A stretch of 64,000 bases of DNA from an uncultured Cycloclasticus sp. (GTDB taxonomy: Bacteria; Pseudomonadota; Gammaproteobacteria; Methylococcales; Cycloclasticaceae), in assembly GCA_913057515.1 (NCBI GenBank), contig CAJXOJ010000008.1, forward strand, positions 1 through 64,000. The letters run 5' to 3'. Shown piece by piece: positions 1 through 6,899 of this stretch (position 1 is the stretch's first letter; each line of letters opens with the position of its first letter). Under the pieces are notes generated by a model that worked only from the letters and a program-made list of their open reading frames with translations, made no database searches and had not been told where the DNA came from. The position numbers and the translations under genes were made by a program.

Positions 1-105
1 GCTGTTTCTGCTGTTTCTGCTGTTTCTGCTGTTTCTGCTGTTTCTGCTGTTTCTGCTGTTTCTGCTGTTTCTGCTGTTTCTGTTACTGTTTCTGTTACTG
101 TTTCT
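1..105. repeat. 9-bp tandem repeat array (GCTGTTTCT)n
   Basis: Nine perfect head-to-tail copies of GCTGTTTCT fill bases 1-81. Two 12-bp variants (GTTACTGTTTCT) follow to about 105. The array touches the window edge, so its true length is unknown. Because 9 and 12 are multiples of three, copy-number change would keep the reading frame. Read from base 2 it encodes repeating Leu-Phe-Leu. Confidence 0.95.
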
Positions 106-358
106 GTTAGCGGTAATATTTAGCTTTACAGCTGAGGGAGTTTTAATCATTGTCGCGGCCTATACAATATTAGTTATATTGGCTTTGCTGTTTGGTTTTT
201 TTAGTGGAAAAAGTACAAATTCAAGTTACGAGCAAGGCATTGAAAACAGTCGTAAAGAAATAGCTATAAACTTATTAGATACTTTGGATGATCAATCAAT
301 TGCAAATAAAACAGAATCATCAATTGATGAAGTGAAAGTACTTAGGCTAAATAACTAA
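2..358 (+). CDS. 5'-truncated membrane protein with repeat-encoded Leu/Phe segment
   Basis: An open frame runs from base 2 to the TAA at 356-358, at least 118 codons; its start lies outside the window. The 5' part is the 9-bp repeat, giving about 36 residues of only Leu and Phe (CTG TTT CTG units). A second hydrophobic stretch follows (roughly residues 37-68, including IIVAAYTILVILALLFG). The polar C-terminal tail of about 50 residues ends KVLRLNN. The non-repeat tail is ordinary coding-like sequence, which supports a real gene. The stop lies 16 bp before an attC-like site, the usual place for an integron cassette gene. I do not recognise the family. A low-complexity frame without a translated product remains possible. 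Confidence 0.5.
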   Translation: MFLLFLLFLLFLLFLLFLLFLLFLLFLLLFLLLFLLAVIFSFTAEGVLIIVAAYTILVILALLFGFFSGKSTNSSYEQGIENSRKEIAINLLDTLDDQSIANKTESSIDEVKVLRLNN

Positions 359-374
359 TACTTATGAAATACAA

Positions 375-448
375 GCCTACAAGTTACTTCAGCGGAAAAA
401 CTAATCGCTCCCGCTCGCATTTTTCCGCTGAGTAAGGCGTTATTTGCC
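375..448 (+). other. attC-like integron recombination site 1
   Basis: This is an imperfect inverted repeat just after the stop of the first ORF. Arms 384-400 and 420-435 pair over 16 bp with one unpaired base (T388) in the 5' arm, as in attC L''/L' boxes. The outer ends resemble R boxes: GCCTACAAGTTACTTCAGCGG on the left follows the layout of known attC sites, and AAGGCGTTA on the right has the G/TT crossover triplet (439/440). The total of about 74 bp fits short attC sites. Recognition is by eye; a covariance-model scan would be decisive. Confidence 0.65.
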
Positions 449-700
449 ATAGTGGTATCGCAGCTGAGCGATCATTATTGAATCTTCTAATGCTTTATAA
501 ACGAACCGATGCTCATCATTGATTCTTCGTGACCAGTAGCCTGCCATGCCATGCTTGAGTGGTTCAGGTTTCCCTATTCCTTCATAAGGAGTTCTAAAGA
601 TATCTTTAATTAGTGCGTTTACTCTTTTAAGCATCTTTTTATCGGTAGTTTGCCAATACAGATAGTCGCTCCATGCGGTAGATGAAAAAATTAGCTTCAT
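440..700 (-). CDS. yoeB: YoeB-type mRNA interferase toxin
   Basis: An 86-residue toxin of the YoeB/Txe branch of the RelE superfamily, a ribosome-dependent endoribonuclease that cuts mRNA in the A site. The E. coli YoeB active-site residues line up one for one: Glu46, Arg65, His83 and Tyr84. The motifs KPEPLKH, WSRRI and QLRYHYGK are near-identical to the family. Length matches (E. coli YoeB is 84 residues). The start overlaps the yefM stop by 4 bp, so the two are translationally coupled, antitoxin first. The stop codon TAA is formed by the first bases of the presumed integron cassette. It appears intact and presumably active when not bound by YefM. Confidence 0.95.
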   Translation of the reverse strand: MKLIFSSTAWSDYLYWQTTDKKMLKRVNALIKDIFRTPYEGIGKPEPLKHGMAGYWSRRINDEHRFVYKALEDSIMIAQLRYHYGK

Positions 701-948
701 TCAATCAGTTCTCTAGCGGAGCCTTTTCCATCTTCTAATTCGGCTATAGAGCTTAACAATCTTCTAGCATTCTCAGGTGATCGTAGCAAGTATGTTGTCT
801 CTTCCATTGCCTGATAATCTTCGAGAGACATCATGACAACCGACGGTTGAGTCTTTCTTGTAATAATAACAGGAGCATGATCATTACACACTTGCTCCAT
901 AGTTGTTGCAAGTTTAGCCCTTGCTGCTGTATAGCTTATAGCGTCCAT
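697..948 (-). CDS. yefM: YefM antitoxin of the YefM-YoeB module
   Basis: An 83-residue Phd/YefM-family antitoxin. The N-terminal DNA-binding half begins MDAISYTAARAKL; the middle carries VVMMSLEDYQAMEET; then YLLRSPENARRLLSSI and a C-terminal acidic toxin-binding tail ending ELIE. It neutralises YoeB by binding its active site and represses its own promoter with YoeB as co-repressor (family knowledge). A purine-rich ribosome site (AGAGGAA) precedes the ATG at 948. Two TGTAC(A/C) operator hexamers lie directly upstream. It is the first gene of the two-gene operon. Such modules in integron arrays are thought to stabilise the array. Confidence 0.95.
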   Translation of the reverse strand: MDAISYTAARAKLATTMEQVCNDHAPVIITRKTQPSVVMMSLEDYQAMEETTYLLRSPENARRLLSSIAELEDGKGSARELIE

Positions 949-959
949 AATTCCTCTCT

Positions 960-1007
960 GGTACAGTTAGTTGTACATAGTATAGCGGCAAATAACAAAA
1001 ACTTGAA
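960..1007 (-). promoter_or_regulatory. yefM-yoeB promoter and YefM operator
   Basis: On the minus strand a -10 box TATACT (979-984) is followed by two hexamers, TGTACA (972-977) and TGTACC (960-965), whose starts are 12 bp apart. E. coli yefM-yoeB has the same arrangement of TGTACA motifs with 12-bp spacing, bound by YefM-YoeB. A weak -35 (TTCAAG, 1002-1007) sits 17 bp from the -10, inside the attC-like site. Repression would occlude the start site. Confidence 0.7.
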
Positions 1008-1058
1008 GCTGACAAAAATAAAGAGCAGTTTTCGCCGCTTAAGTGAGTATTAACTGCC
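987..1058 (+). other. attC-like integron recombination site 2
   Basis: The outer 5' arm GGCAAATAAC is followed by ACTTGAAGC (1001-1009). This pairs with GCTTAAGT (1037-1044), leaving a single unpaired G (1005), the extrahelical base expected in an attC L'' box. The right end AGTATTAACTGCC resembles an R' box whose crossover G has become A (1049), so the site may be weakened. Length is about 72 bp, close to site 1. The GNAT frame starts 10 bp after it, as cassette genes usually do. Confidence 0.6.
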
Positions 1059-1068
1059 CAGGCAAATT

Positions 1069-1459
1069 ATGAGCGTCAAATATAAAATCAACGAACCGGT
1101 CAGTGCATATCAGTTTATTGAATTATTGAATAGCTCTACATTGGGAAAGCGTCGGCCCGTCGATGACCGAGCTTGTATTAAAGGAATGATATCAAATAGC
1201 AACCTTACTGTAAGCGCATGGTATGGTGAAAAGCTTATTGGTATTTCACGTTGTATGACTGATTTTCATTATGCGTGCTATTTGTCTGATTTAGCAGTAA
1301 GTGAAGTACACCAGAAATCTGGAGTAAGCAAAGAATTGCAAAGGCTTACGCAAAAACAGCATAGCTGCTCCAGCCGCTAACTCCTACTATGAGCACATCC
1401 GTTTCACAAACAGCGAGCGCTGCTGGCTTCTAAATCCTGATTCATGCATCAGCTCTTAG
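1069..1459 (+). pseudogene. Frameshifted GNAT N-acetyltransferase
   Basis: The frame from ATG 1069 reads as a small GNAT protein (SNLTVSAWYGEKLIGISR, then YLSDLAVSEVHQKSGVSKEL, the acetyl-CoA-binding region). After RLTQ (about 1353) it turns into unrelated residues and stops at 1378-1380. The expected C-terminal GNAT strand continues in the next frame as IAAPAANSYYEHIRF...RCWLLN, ending TAG 1457-1459. The family normally has about eight to ten residues between these parts, so a small deletion that was not a multiple of three has occurred. It looks like a decaying cassette gene: no attC is seen after it. A truncated but expressed protein cannot be excluded. Confidence 0.75.
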
Positions 1460-1487
1460 CTCATACCCAAAACCTCACGCATAAACA

Positions 1488-2015
1488 TTACAAATGCGCC
1501 TTTACTTGAACGTTAATATTCAATTCATCATCAGATAAATACATTTCGCCATCCTGAATGCTGCATTGTAGCGACATGGTTCGTTTAACCATTTCGGACA
1601 CCCCTTCCGCTTCAATATGAAACAGCGTTAGGTTTTTAAAGCGTGCTAATTTTTCGCGTTGCTGTTGCCACCAAACCGACGCTTTCCCTTGGTGATACGT
1701 ATAAATAATCACTTCTTTTGCTCGTCCACAGGCCTTTCGAATGCGTTTTTCATCCGGCTGACCCAATTCAACCCATAAATCTATCTCATCGGTCAGTGAT
1801 TTTTGCCATAACTCTGGCTCGTCATCGGTTGATAAGCCCTTGGTAAAAACAAGCCGCTCATCTGCATTTACCATAAATGCAATTAAGCGCACCATAAATC
1901 TAAAATCATTTTCCGACGGGTGCTGAGCCACGGTTAACTCATGCGTTGCATAATAATGAGCATCTATATTAGCGATATTCAAAGAAACCTTATTAATGGT
2001 TGAACTGATGGCCAT
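1488..2015 (-). CDS. yaeQ: YaeQ family protein
   Basis: A 175-residue protein of the YaeQ family (E. coli YaeQ is 181 residues), full length from ATG 2015. Family marks: the N-terminus MAISSTINKVSLNIANIDAHYY, the block FMVRLIAFMVNADERLVFTKGLS, then WVELGQPDEKRIRKACGRAK and a Lys/Trp-rich region KASVWWQQQREKL. YaeQ has a PD-(D/E)XK nuclease-like fold. Early reports tied it to haemolysin expression (RfaH suppression), but its cellular role is not settled. It is transcribed alone and marks the return to chromosomal DNA after the cassette region. It diverges from the STAS-like gene at 2170. Confidence 0.93.
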   Translation of the reverse strand: MAISSTINKVSLNIANIDAHYYATHELTVAQHPSENDFRFMVRLIAFMVNADERLVFTKGLSTDDEPELWQKSLTDEIDLWVELGQPDEKRIRKACGRAKEVIIYTYHQGKASVWWQQQREKLARFKNLTLFHIEAEGVSEMVKRTMSLQCSIQDGEMYLSDDELNINVQVKAHL

Positions 2016-2169
2016 GCGAAAAAACTACTTTTTGATAACAATTAAAATAGGCTAACAGATTATACCGTTAATGACTTAACTCATTGACTCACACGCTTGT
2101 AATGGTTGATAGTTAGTACGCAGATTGAGGCTGAATGCACCCGACGCTACGCTAATCAGGAGGACAGGC

Positions 2170-2550
2170 ATGACATTATTAAAACATGGTCTATCAATTG
2201 GAATTGAACGTGTCGATAAGGACTTCTTCCTCTCACTGAAAGCGATAGGGAGACTCACCCACGAAGACTACCAAGTCATAACCCCCATGATTAACGCAGC
2301 ACTTGACTCGGTAAAAGAGCCAAAAATTAATGCCTTAATTGATACGACCGAACTTGAAGGCTGGGCACTGAGAGCTGCATGGGATGATTTTAAGTTGGGT
2401 TTAACACACGGTTGTGAATTCGACAAAATTGCCGTTTATGGCAATAGGAATTGGCAAAAAATAAGCGCAAAAATCAGCTCATGGTTTATGTCCGGTGATA
2501 TTGAATATTTTGATAATTTGCAAGCCGCTCTTTCATGGCTAAATGAATAG
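2170..2550 (+). CDS. STAS/SEC14-like (SpoIIAA-like) protein
   Basis: About 126 residues from ATG 2170. This start is preferred to the upstream ATG at 2125 because an AGGAGG-type site lies at about 2159-2164. The sequence (GIERVDKDFFLSLKAIGRLTHEDYQ, then INALIDTTELEGWALRAAWDDFKLG, FDKIAVYGNRNWQ and a final QAALSWLNE) fits the SpoIIAA-like family (PF11964), small soluble proteins with a STAS/SEC14-like alpha/beta fold. Members often accompany membrane transporters in marine bacteria, but their function is unproven. The next gene, an amino-acid permease, starts 61 bp later on the same strand, so the two may be co-transcribed. Confidence 0.75.
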   Translation: MTLLKHGLSIGIERVDKDFFLSLKAIGRLTHEDYQVITPMINAALDSVKEPKINALIDTTELEGWALRAAWDDFKLGLTHGCEFDKIAVYGNRNWQKISAKISSWFMSGDIEYFDNLQAALSWLNE

Positions 2551-2611
2551 TTTTTCTGCCAATAGCCGCGTTGAATCTATTGAATATTTTGTCACCTAAC
2601 TATCGAGCTTT

Positions 2612-3937
2612 ATGTCACTAAACGAAGAAACGTCTTGCCATAGAGCGAGAGAAAAAACGCTTGGCGTCCCAGAATTAATTGCCATTGCGCTGGGCGGCAT
2701 GGTGGGGGGTGGCATTTTCACTATTCTAGGTATTTCCGTCTCAATGATTGGCGCTTATACACCATTGGCTATTATCATCGGTGGCGTCATTGCCTCGTTG
2801 GCAGCCTATTCGTATATCAAATTAGGTGTTTATTACAAAGATGAAGGGGCAACCTACTCCTTTTACAAAAGAACCTTTACTGAGTCACGTTTTGCCGCCT
2901 CATTGATTGGCTGGTGTGTTATTTTTGGTTATATCAGCACACTCGCTTTATATGCCTATACTTTTTCTTCCTACGCTATTAGTGGTTTTGACTTTGCAGA
3001 TAATGAATGGGTGCGAAAGCTCGTTGCTGGCCTTGTTATTTTAACCTTCACGCTGATTAATTTATGGAGTGTTAAAGGCATGGGTAAAATAGAGGACCTG
3101 ATGGTCTATAGCAAGTTAATCATTCTTGTGGTGATCTCTTTTGTGCTGATTAACAATAGCCAAACCTCGATTCCTGAACTTCTACACAACGAACAAAGTA
3201 CCAGCATCTTATCTATTCTAATTGTTGCATCATTGACCTTTGTGGCATACGAAGGGTTCCAATTAGTCATCAATGCGGTTAATGAAATGGAACAACCTGA
3301 GATCAATATTCCAAAATCAATCTACTCGGCTATTTTTTTAGCTATTTTAATTTATGTAGTGATCTCACTAGGCGCTATTTTAGCCATTCCATTTGAAGAA
3401 ATCGTAGATAACCAAGAATACGCGCTAGCCGCTGGGGCAAACCACACACTAGGCCATTGGGGAACAGACCTCGTTATCATCGGTGCATTATTAGCCACCA
3501 GCAGTGCCATTAGTGGCACCTTGTTCGGCGCATCTAGACAAATGGCAGTTATTGCTCAGGATGGTTATTTTCCAGCTATCTTGGCCAAACGTTCTGGTCA
3601 AATACCCAGCATAGCCATTATTTGCATGTCGGCCTTCGCATTCTTATTAGTACTGGCGGGTAGCTTACAAGTTATTCTTGAGTTTGGTAGCATCACCTTC
3701 CTACTCGTGTCGTTGCTGATGGCGTATGCAAATTACACCATTCGCCAGCAAACAAACTCATCACTAGTTATCACCCTACTTTCTATTGTTGGGCTTCTTT
3801 TGGGAACAGCTTTGATTATCTACTATGAATTCAAGCATCAACCACAACAACTTATTTTCATCACGGGGATATATACCATCCTCACCTTAGGTGCTTGGTT
3901 TTACTCAATAAAAAACCATTCCAATGGCAATAAATAA
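2612..3937 (+). CDS. APC-superfamily amino-acid permease
   Basis: A 441-residue polytopic inner-membrane transporter. The N-terminus LIAIALGGMVGGGIFTILG is the glycine-rich first membrane helix of the amino acid-polyamine-organocation family, where substrate backbone atoms bind. About 12 hydrophobic segments follow. TLTFVAYEGFQLVINAVNEME near residue 210 matches the conserved helix 6 region. SSAISGTLFGASRQMAVIAQDGYFP near 305 matches the loop after helix 8. The final residues are polar (KNHSNGNK). Substrate cannot be told from sequence. It may be co-expressed with the STAS-like gene upstream. It converges on selO with only 6 bp between stop codons and no clear terminator. Confidence 0.88.
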   Translation: MSLNEETSCHRAREKTLGVPELIAIALGGMVGGGIFTILGISVSMIGAYTPLAIIIGGVIASLAAYSYIKLGVYYKDEGATYSFYKRTFTESRFAASLIGWCVIFGYISTLALYAYTFSSYAISGFDFADNEWVRKLVAGLVILTFTLINLWSVKGMGKIEDLMVYSKLIILVVISFVLINNSQTSIPELLHNEQSTSILSILIVASLTFVAYEGFQLVINAVNEMEQPEINIPKSIYSAIFLAILIYVVISLGAILAIPFEEIVDNQEYALAAGANHTLGHWGTDLVIIGALLATSSAISGTLFGASRQMAVIAQDGYFPAILAKRSGQIPSIAIICMSAFAFLLVLAGSLQVILEFGSITFLLVSLLMAYANYTIRQQTNSSLVITLLSIVGLLLGTALIIYYEFKHQPQQLIFITGIYTILTLGAWFYSIKNHSNGNK

Positions 3938-3943
3938 CCTTAG

Positions 3944-5533
3944 CTACGAACTGCACGACAACATAGAACACCCCACCTTATGCTTGGCCCAGTCGGGCCT
4001 TTTTTGATTCAGGTGCTCTTTATCAGGCTGTTCATCATATGGGTGGCGTAAGACCGTTAACAGCTCATCCACCATGCTGTGGTCGCCTTGTTCTGATTGA
4101 TCGATCGCCAGCTGAGCCAAATAATTACGCAATACGTATTTTGGGTTTACGCTGTTCATTAAGTCCTTTCTCTGCGCTGCATTTTGCGGCTCTTGTTCGC
4201 ACCGTTTGGCATAGCGTATTAACCACTCGCTGATCGCCTCTTTCGCCTTCTGCTCAAACTTCTCGGTATAAAACGCAGGCGTTAAATGGTCGATCGCTGT
4301 TGTCACATTAAAACGCTCTTCGGCTGTTTGAATGTCCGCTAATCGCCTAAAGAAAATGGTCATATCTGTTTCGTGTAAACTAAAAAAAGATAGGAGTTGC
4401 TTAACCAGCTCACTATCATTTTCATCGTCAAGCTGCGAGAAACCGAGTTTTTTGGTCATCATTAATAACCATTGTTGAGCATAACGCTCAGCATATCCGT
4501 TAAGCGCTGCTTCCAACGGCTCTGCCTCATCCATCAACGGATAGATAGCATTTGCTAACTGATACAAATTCCAATGCGCTATTTTTGCTTGTTCAGCAAA
4601 GGCATAACGATGATAGGTTGAATCGGTGGTATTGGGTGTCCAATTAGGGTCATATGATTCAAGCCAACCATAGGGACCATAATCGATGGTTAAACCAAGT
4701 ATCGACATATTATCAGTATTCATAACCCCGTGAACAAAACCAACCCGCATCCACTCTATCACCATGTTACAGGTGGAGGCGCATACCTCTTCAAACCACT
4801 TAATATACGTCTGCTTAGACGGAACTGAGCCCTTCTCTATTAAGTGTGGAAAATCTGTTTCAAGGGTGTAATCAACAAACTGCTTTAATAGCTCTGTGTT
4901 TTGCTGAGCATAATATTGAAAATGCCCGAAACGGGTAAATGATGGTGCGAGCCTACAGACCACAGCACCCGGTTCGGGCGCAGGGTTGCCGTTGTACATC
5001 ACATCACGAACAACATGCTCACCTGTGGTCATTAAGCTTAAAGCGCGGGTAGTTGGCACGCCTAAATGGTACATCGCTTCACTGCACAAAAACTCTCTAA
5101 TCGAAGAGCGCAGAACGGCTAACCCATCTGCTGTTCTTGAGTATGGCGTAGGACCGGCCCCTTTAAGTTGTATGGCCCAGCGATCACCTTTTTGATTAAT
5201 AATCTCACCTAAGTTAATGGCACGGCCATCGCCCAATTGCCCCGCCCAATTGCCGAACTGATGGCCGCCATAACACGTGGCATAGGGTTGCATCCCATCG
5301 AGTTGCCCATTACCCGAAAAGGTATTAAGGAACTGTTCTGATTGACAATCGTGCTCATCCAAATCTAATAACGCCGCCGCTTCTATAGAGTAAGAAACAA
5401 GCGCCGGGGCCTGCATCTGTTTTGGTTTGACCCACGAAAAACAAGCACCCTGAACCTGCCGCGGGTAATTCTCATTCACCTCATCGGCGGGTAACTGACT
5501 TACAAATTGATTACTAAAGGTTAACTTATTCAC
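3944..5533 (-). CDS. selO: SelO (YdiU) protein adenylyltransferase
   Basis: A 529-residue pseudokinase-fold enzyme that transfers AMP from ATP to protein Ser/Thr/Tyr residues. Family marks: GDGRAINLGEI (about 101-111), QLKGAGPTPYSR with the ATP-binding Lys at 124, SSIREFLCSEAMYHLG, and HGVMNTDNMSILGLTIDYG with Asn275 and Asp284 in the metal-binding spacing of SelO. The C-terminus CSMLSCSS keeps the redox Cys where eukaryotic SelO has selenocysteine. The GTG start (5533) overlaps the stop of the PP-loop gene (GTGA), so it is the last cistron of a three-gene operon with 4-bp overlaps. SelO is linked to oxidative-stress resistance through AMPylation of redox proteins (family knowledge). Confidence 0.95.
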   Translation of the reverse strand: MNKLTFSNQFVSQLPADEVNENYPRQVQGACFSWVKPKQMQAPALVSYSIEAAALLDLDEHDCQSEQFLNTFSGNGQLDGMQPYATCYGGHQFGNWAGQLGDGRAINLGEIINQKGDRWAIQLKGAGPTPYSRTADGLAVLRSSIREFLCSEAMYHLGVPTTRALSLMTTGEHVVRDVMYNGNPAPEPGAVVCRLAPSFTRFGHFQYYAQQNTELLKQFVDYTLETDFPHLIEKGSVPSKQTYIKWFEEVCASTCNMVIEWMRVGFVHGVMNTDNMSILGLTIDYGPYGWLESYDPNWTPNTTDSTYHRYAFAEQAKIAHWNLYQLANAIYPLMDEAEPLEAALNGYAERYAQQWLLMMTKKLGFSQLDDENDSELVKQLLSFFSLHETDMTIFFRRLADIQTAEERFNVTTAIDHLTPAFYTEKFEQKAKEAISEWLIRYAKRCEQEPQNAAQRKDLMNSVNPKYVLRNYLAQLAIDQSEQGDHSMVDELLTVLRHPYDEQPDKEHLNQKRPDWAKHKVGCSMLSCSS

Positions 5534-6210
5534 ACTGCCTCCTCGGTTGGCATTAAGTCGGCAAACACAAAACCATCTCGTTCCACTACCTCGCCAAATG
5601 AAATTCCAATTGGGTACTTAAACATAGGGCCAGCATAGGCAAAACTATGAAACTCACCATTTTCACCACATGGGTCAACACCGGCTGGTAATTCATTAAG
5701 GAACTGTTGATTATATTCACGACCCGCAAAACTTGCCGGTAACTGTTTGGGATCAACACAAGTAATATGTGTTTTTAAGCCGGCCTCCAGCATCTGTTGA
5801 GCCAGTTGATCTGTCGGTTTTAACCAGAGCGGAAATAAAGGCTCTAGTCCCGTCGGCTTTAAATTTTCTATACGGTACTGGCGGATATCATCCAAATATA
5901 AATCGCCAAAGGCCATATGTGTTGCACCTAAGCCGTTAATAGACTCAAAGAAAGAACTCATCGCCCGGTTATATTCATCATTACTGCATGGGTGTGGAAT
6001 GGGAATAATATATAACGGTAAGTTTGCTGCTGCCGCTTGCTGCTCCAACAGTTCCACCCGAACCGCATGCATCGCAACACGCTGATGTGTTTGGTTTACC
6101 GTCGTCACCAAACCTAATAGCTCAATATCTTGGTCTTGTTGAAGCTGATACAGTGTCCACGCACTATCTTTACCACTACTCCATGATAATAAGGTTTTTT
6201 TCTTTGTCAT
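5530..6210 (-). CDS. PP-loop ATP pyrophosphatase, DPH6/DUF71-like
   Basis: A 226-residue member of the adenine nucleotide alpha-hydrolase superfamily. The PP-loop SWSSGKDSAW lies at residues 9-18. Later marks are MAFGDLYLDDIRQYR (about 100-114), THITCVDPKQLPASFAGREY and GVDPCGENGEFHSF (about 178-191), the signature of the DUF71/diphthine-ammonia ligase (DPH6) family. Bacteria lack diphthamide, so the true substrate is unknown; an ATP-dependent amidation or B12-related role has been proposed for bacterial members. It overlaps both neighbours by 4 bp (ATGA and GTGA), so its translation is coupled to the thioesterase and to SelO. Confidence 0.88.
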   Translation of the reverse strand: MTKKKTLLSWSSGKDSAWTLYQLQQDQDIELLGLVTTVNQTHQRVAMHAVRVELLEQQAAAANLPLYIIPIPHPCSNDEYNRAMSSFFESINGLGATHMAFGDLYLDDIRQYRIENLKPTGLEPLFPLWLKPTDQLAQQMLEAGLKTHITCVDPKQLPASFAGREYNQQFLNELPAGVDPCGENGEFHSFAYAGPMFKYPIGISFGEVVERDGFVFADLMPTEEAV

Positions 6211-6650
6211 GGCGCTGTTAAGCCTTCAACTGATTGTTCATACGAAGCAACCTTGGCTCTAATATCATCGGGGATCGGGGCTGTTTGTTGGCGCTTCATA
6301 TCAAACCAAACCATAACACCGCGACTCGTTAACACCGGCTTGTTTTCACCCTTACAATAAATATCAGCCAGCACGGTTGCGCTTTTAGTGCCCATGCTGC
6401 TAATGCGTGTGTAAACCTCTAGTAAAGCTGGGTAATGAACTTGTTGTAGATAAGTACACTGCATATCCGCTAGCACCCAGCCGGCTTCCATACCCACTTT
6501 TAGCTTCAAGTCCATCACGTCTACGCAGTAAGCAACACGGCCAGACTCCACATAACGAACAAACTCAACATTATTGATATGCCCATAGACATCGGCATCC
6601 CCCCAGCGAACTGACAGTGGAAAAACGTGGGTAAACTCTTGTTTGCTCAT
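6207..6650 (-). CDS. Acyl-CoA thioesterase, 4HBT hot-dog family
   Basis: A 147-residue hot-dog-fold thioesterase. The signature RWGDADVYGHINNVEFVRYV (about 15-34) contains the catalytic Asp (about 18) and the GHINN turn. The rest (FDMKRQQTAPIPDDIR near the C-terminus) fits the YbgC/FadM-like branch, which hydrolyses acyl-CoA to free acid and CoA in the cytosol. It is the first gene of the operon with the PP-loop ATPase and SelO. A TATAAT-like hexamer lies on the minus strand at 6695-6700, about 45 bp before the ATG, without a convincing -35. Exact acyl chain preference cannot be told. Confidence 0.88.
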   Translation of the reverse strand: MSKQEFTHVFPLSVRWGDADVYGHINNVEFVRYVESGRVAYCVDVMDLKLKVGMEAGWVLADMQCTYLQQVHYPALLEVYTRISSMGTKSATVLADIYCKGENKPVLTSRGVMVWFDMKRQQTAPIPDDIRAKVASYEQSVEGLTAP

Positions 6651-6899
6651 AAACTGCCCATTTGAATTTTAAATAAAAAAATATTGTCGTTTATTATTAT
6701 ACCTTGTTAAATTTATGCACTTTGTAACAGCCAGCATAAACGTACTCTAGCGATACTAATAATTAAGCATTTATCGTTGTGCCGTATGAGCGACTTGGTT
6801 TAAGCAAACCAGCAAGAAATGTCCTAACGGTTTTATTAAAGAAAGTGTTTACCGCCCAGCTGATCAATACTAATAAACCTTGTTGTATTTTGATTAGAT

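Larger units (their letters stand above)
440..1049. mobile_element. Integron gene cassette carrying yefM-yoeB
   Basis: The proposed cassette lies between the crossover points of two attC-like sites (439/440 and 1049/1050), about 610 bp. Bases 439-448 (GTTATTTGCC) are the exact reverse complement of 987-996 (GGCAAATAAC), the outer arm of the second site. A circular cassette predicts this, because its own attC is rejoined from those two ends. The cassette is fully used: the toxin stop codon is its first three bases (440-442), and the antitoxin promoter reaches into its attC. The genes run opposite to the presumed array direction with their own promoter, as is common for toxin-antitoxin cassettes. 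No integrase gene is in the window. Confidence 0.6.

Noticed and set aside
1-105. Tandem repeat as a CRISPR array
   Set aside because: Units of 9-12 bp follow one another with no spacers, so this is a simple repeat within a reading frame.
2125-2169. Upstream ATG for the STAS-like gene
   Set aside because: An AGGAGG-type ribosome site directly precedes the ATG at 2170, and the extra residues are polar and non-conserved.
6796-6811. Small hairpin TGGTTT/AAACCA downstream of the acyl-CoA ligase
   Set aside because: The stem has six base pairs, low GC and no U-tract, so it gives weak support for a terminator.
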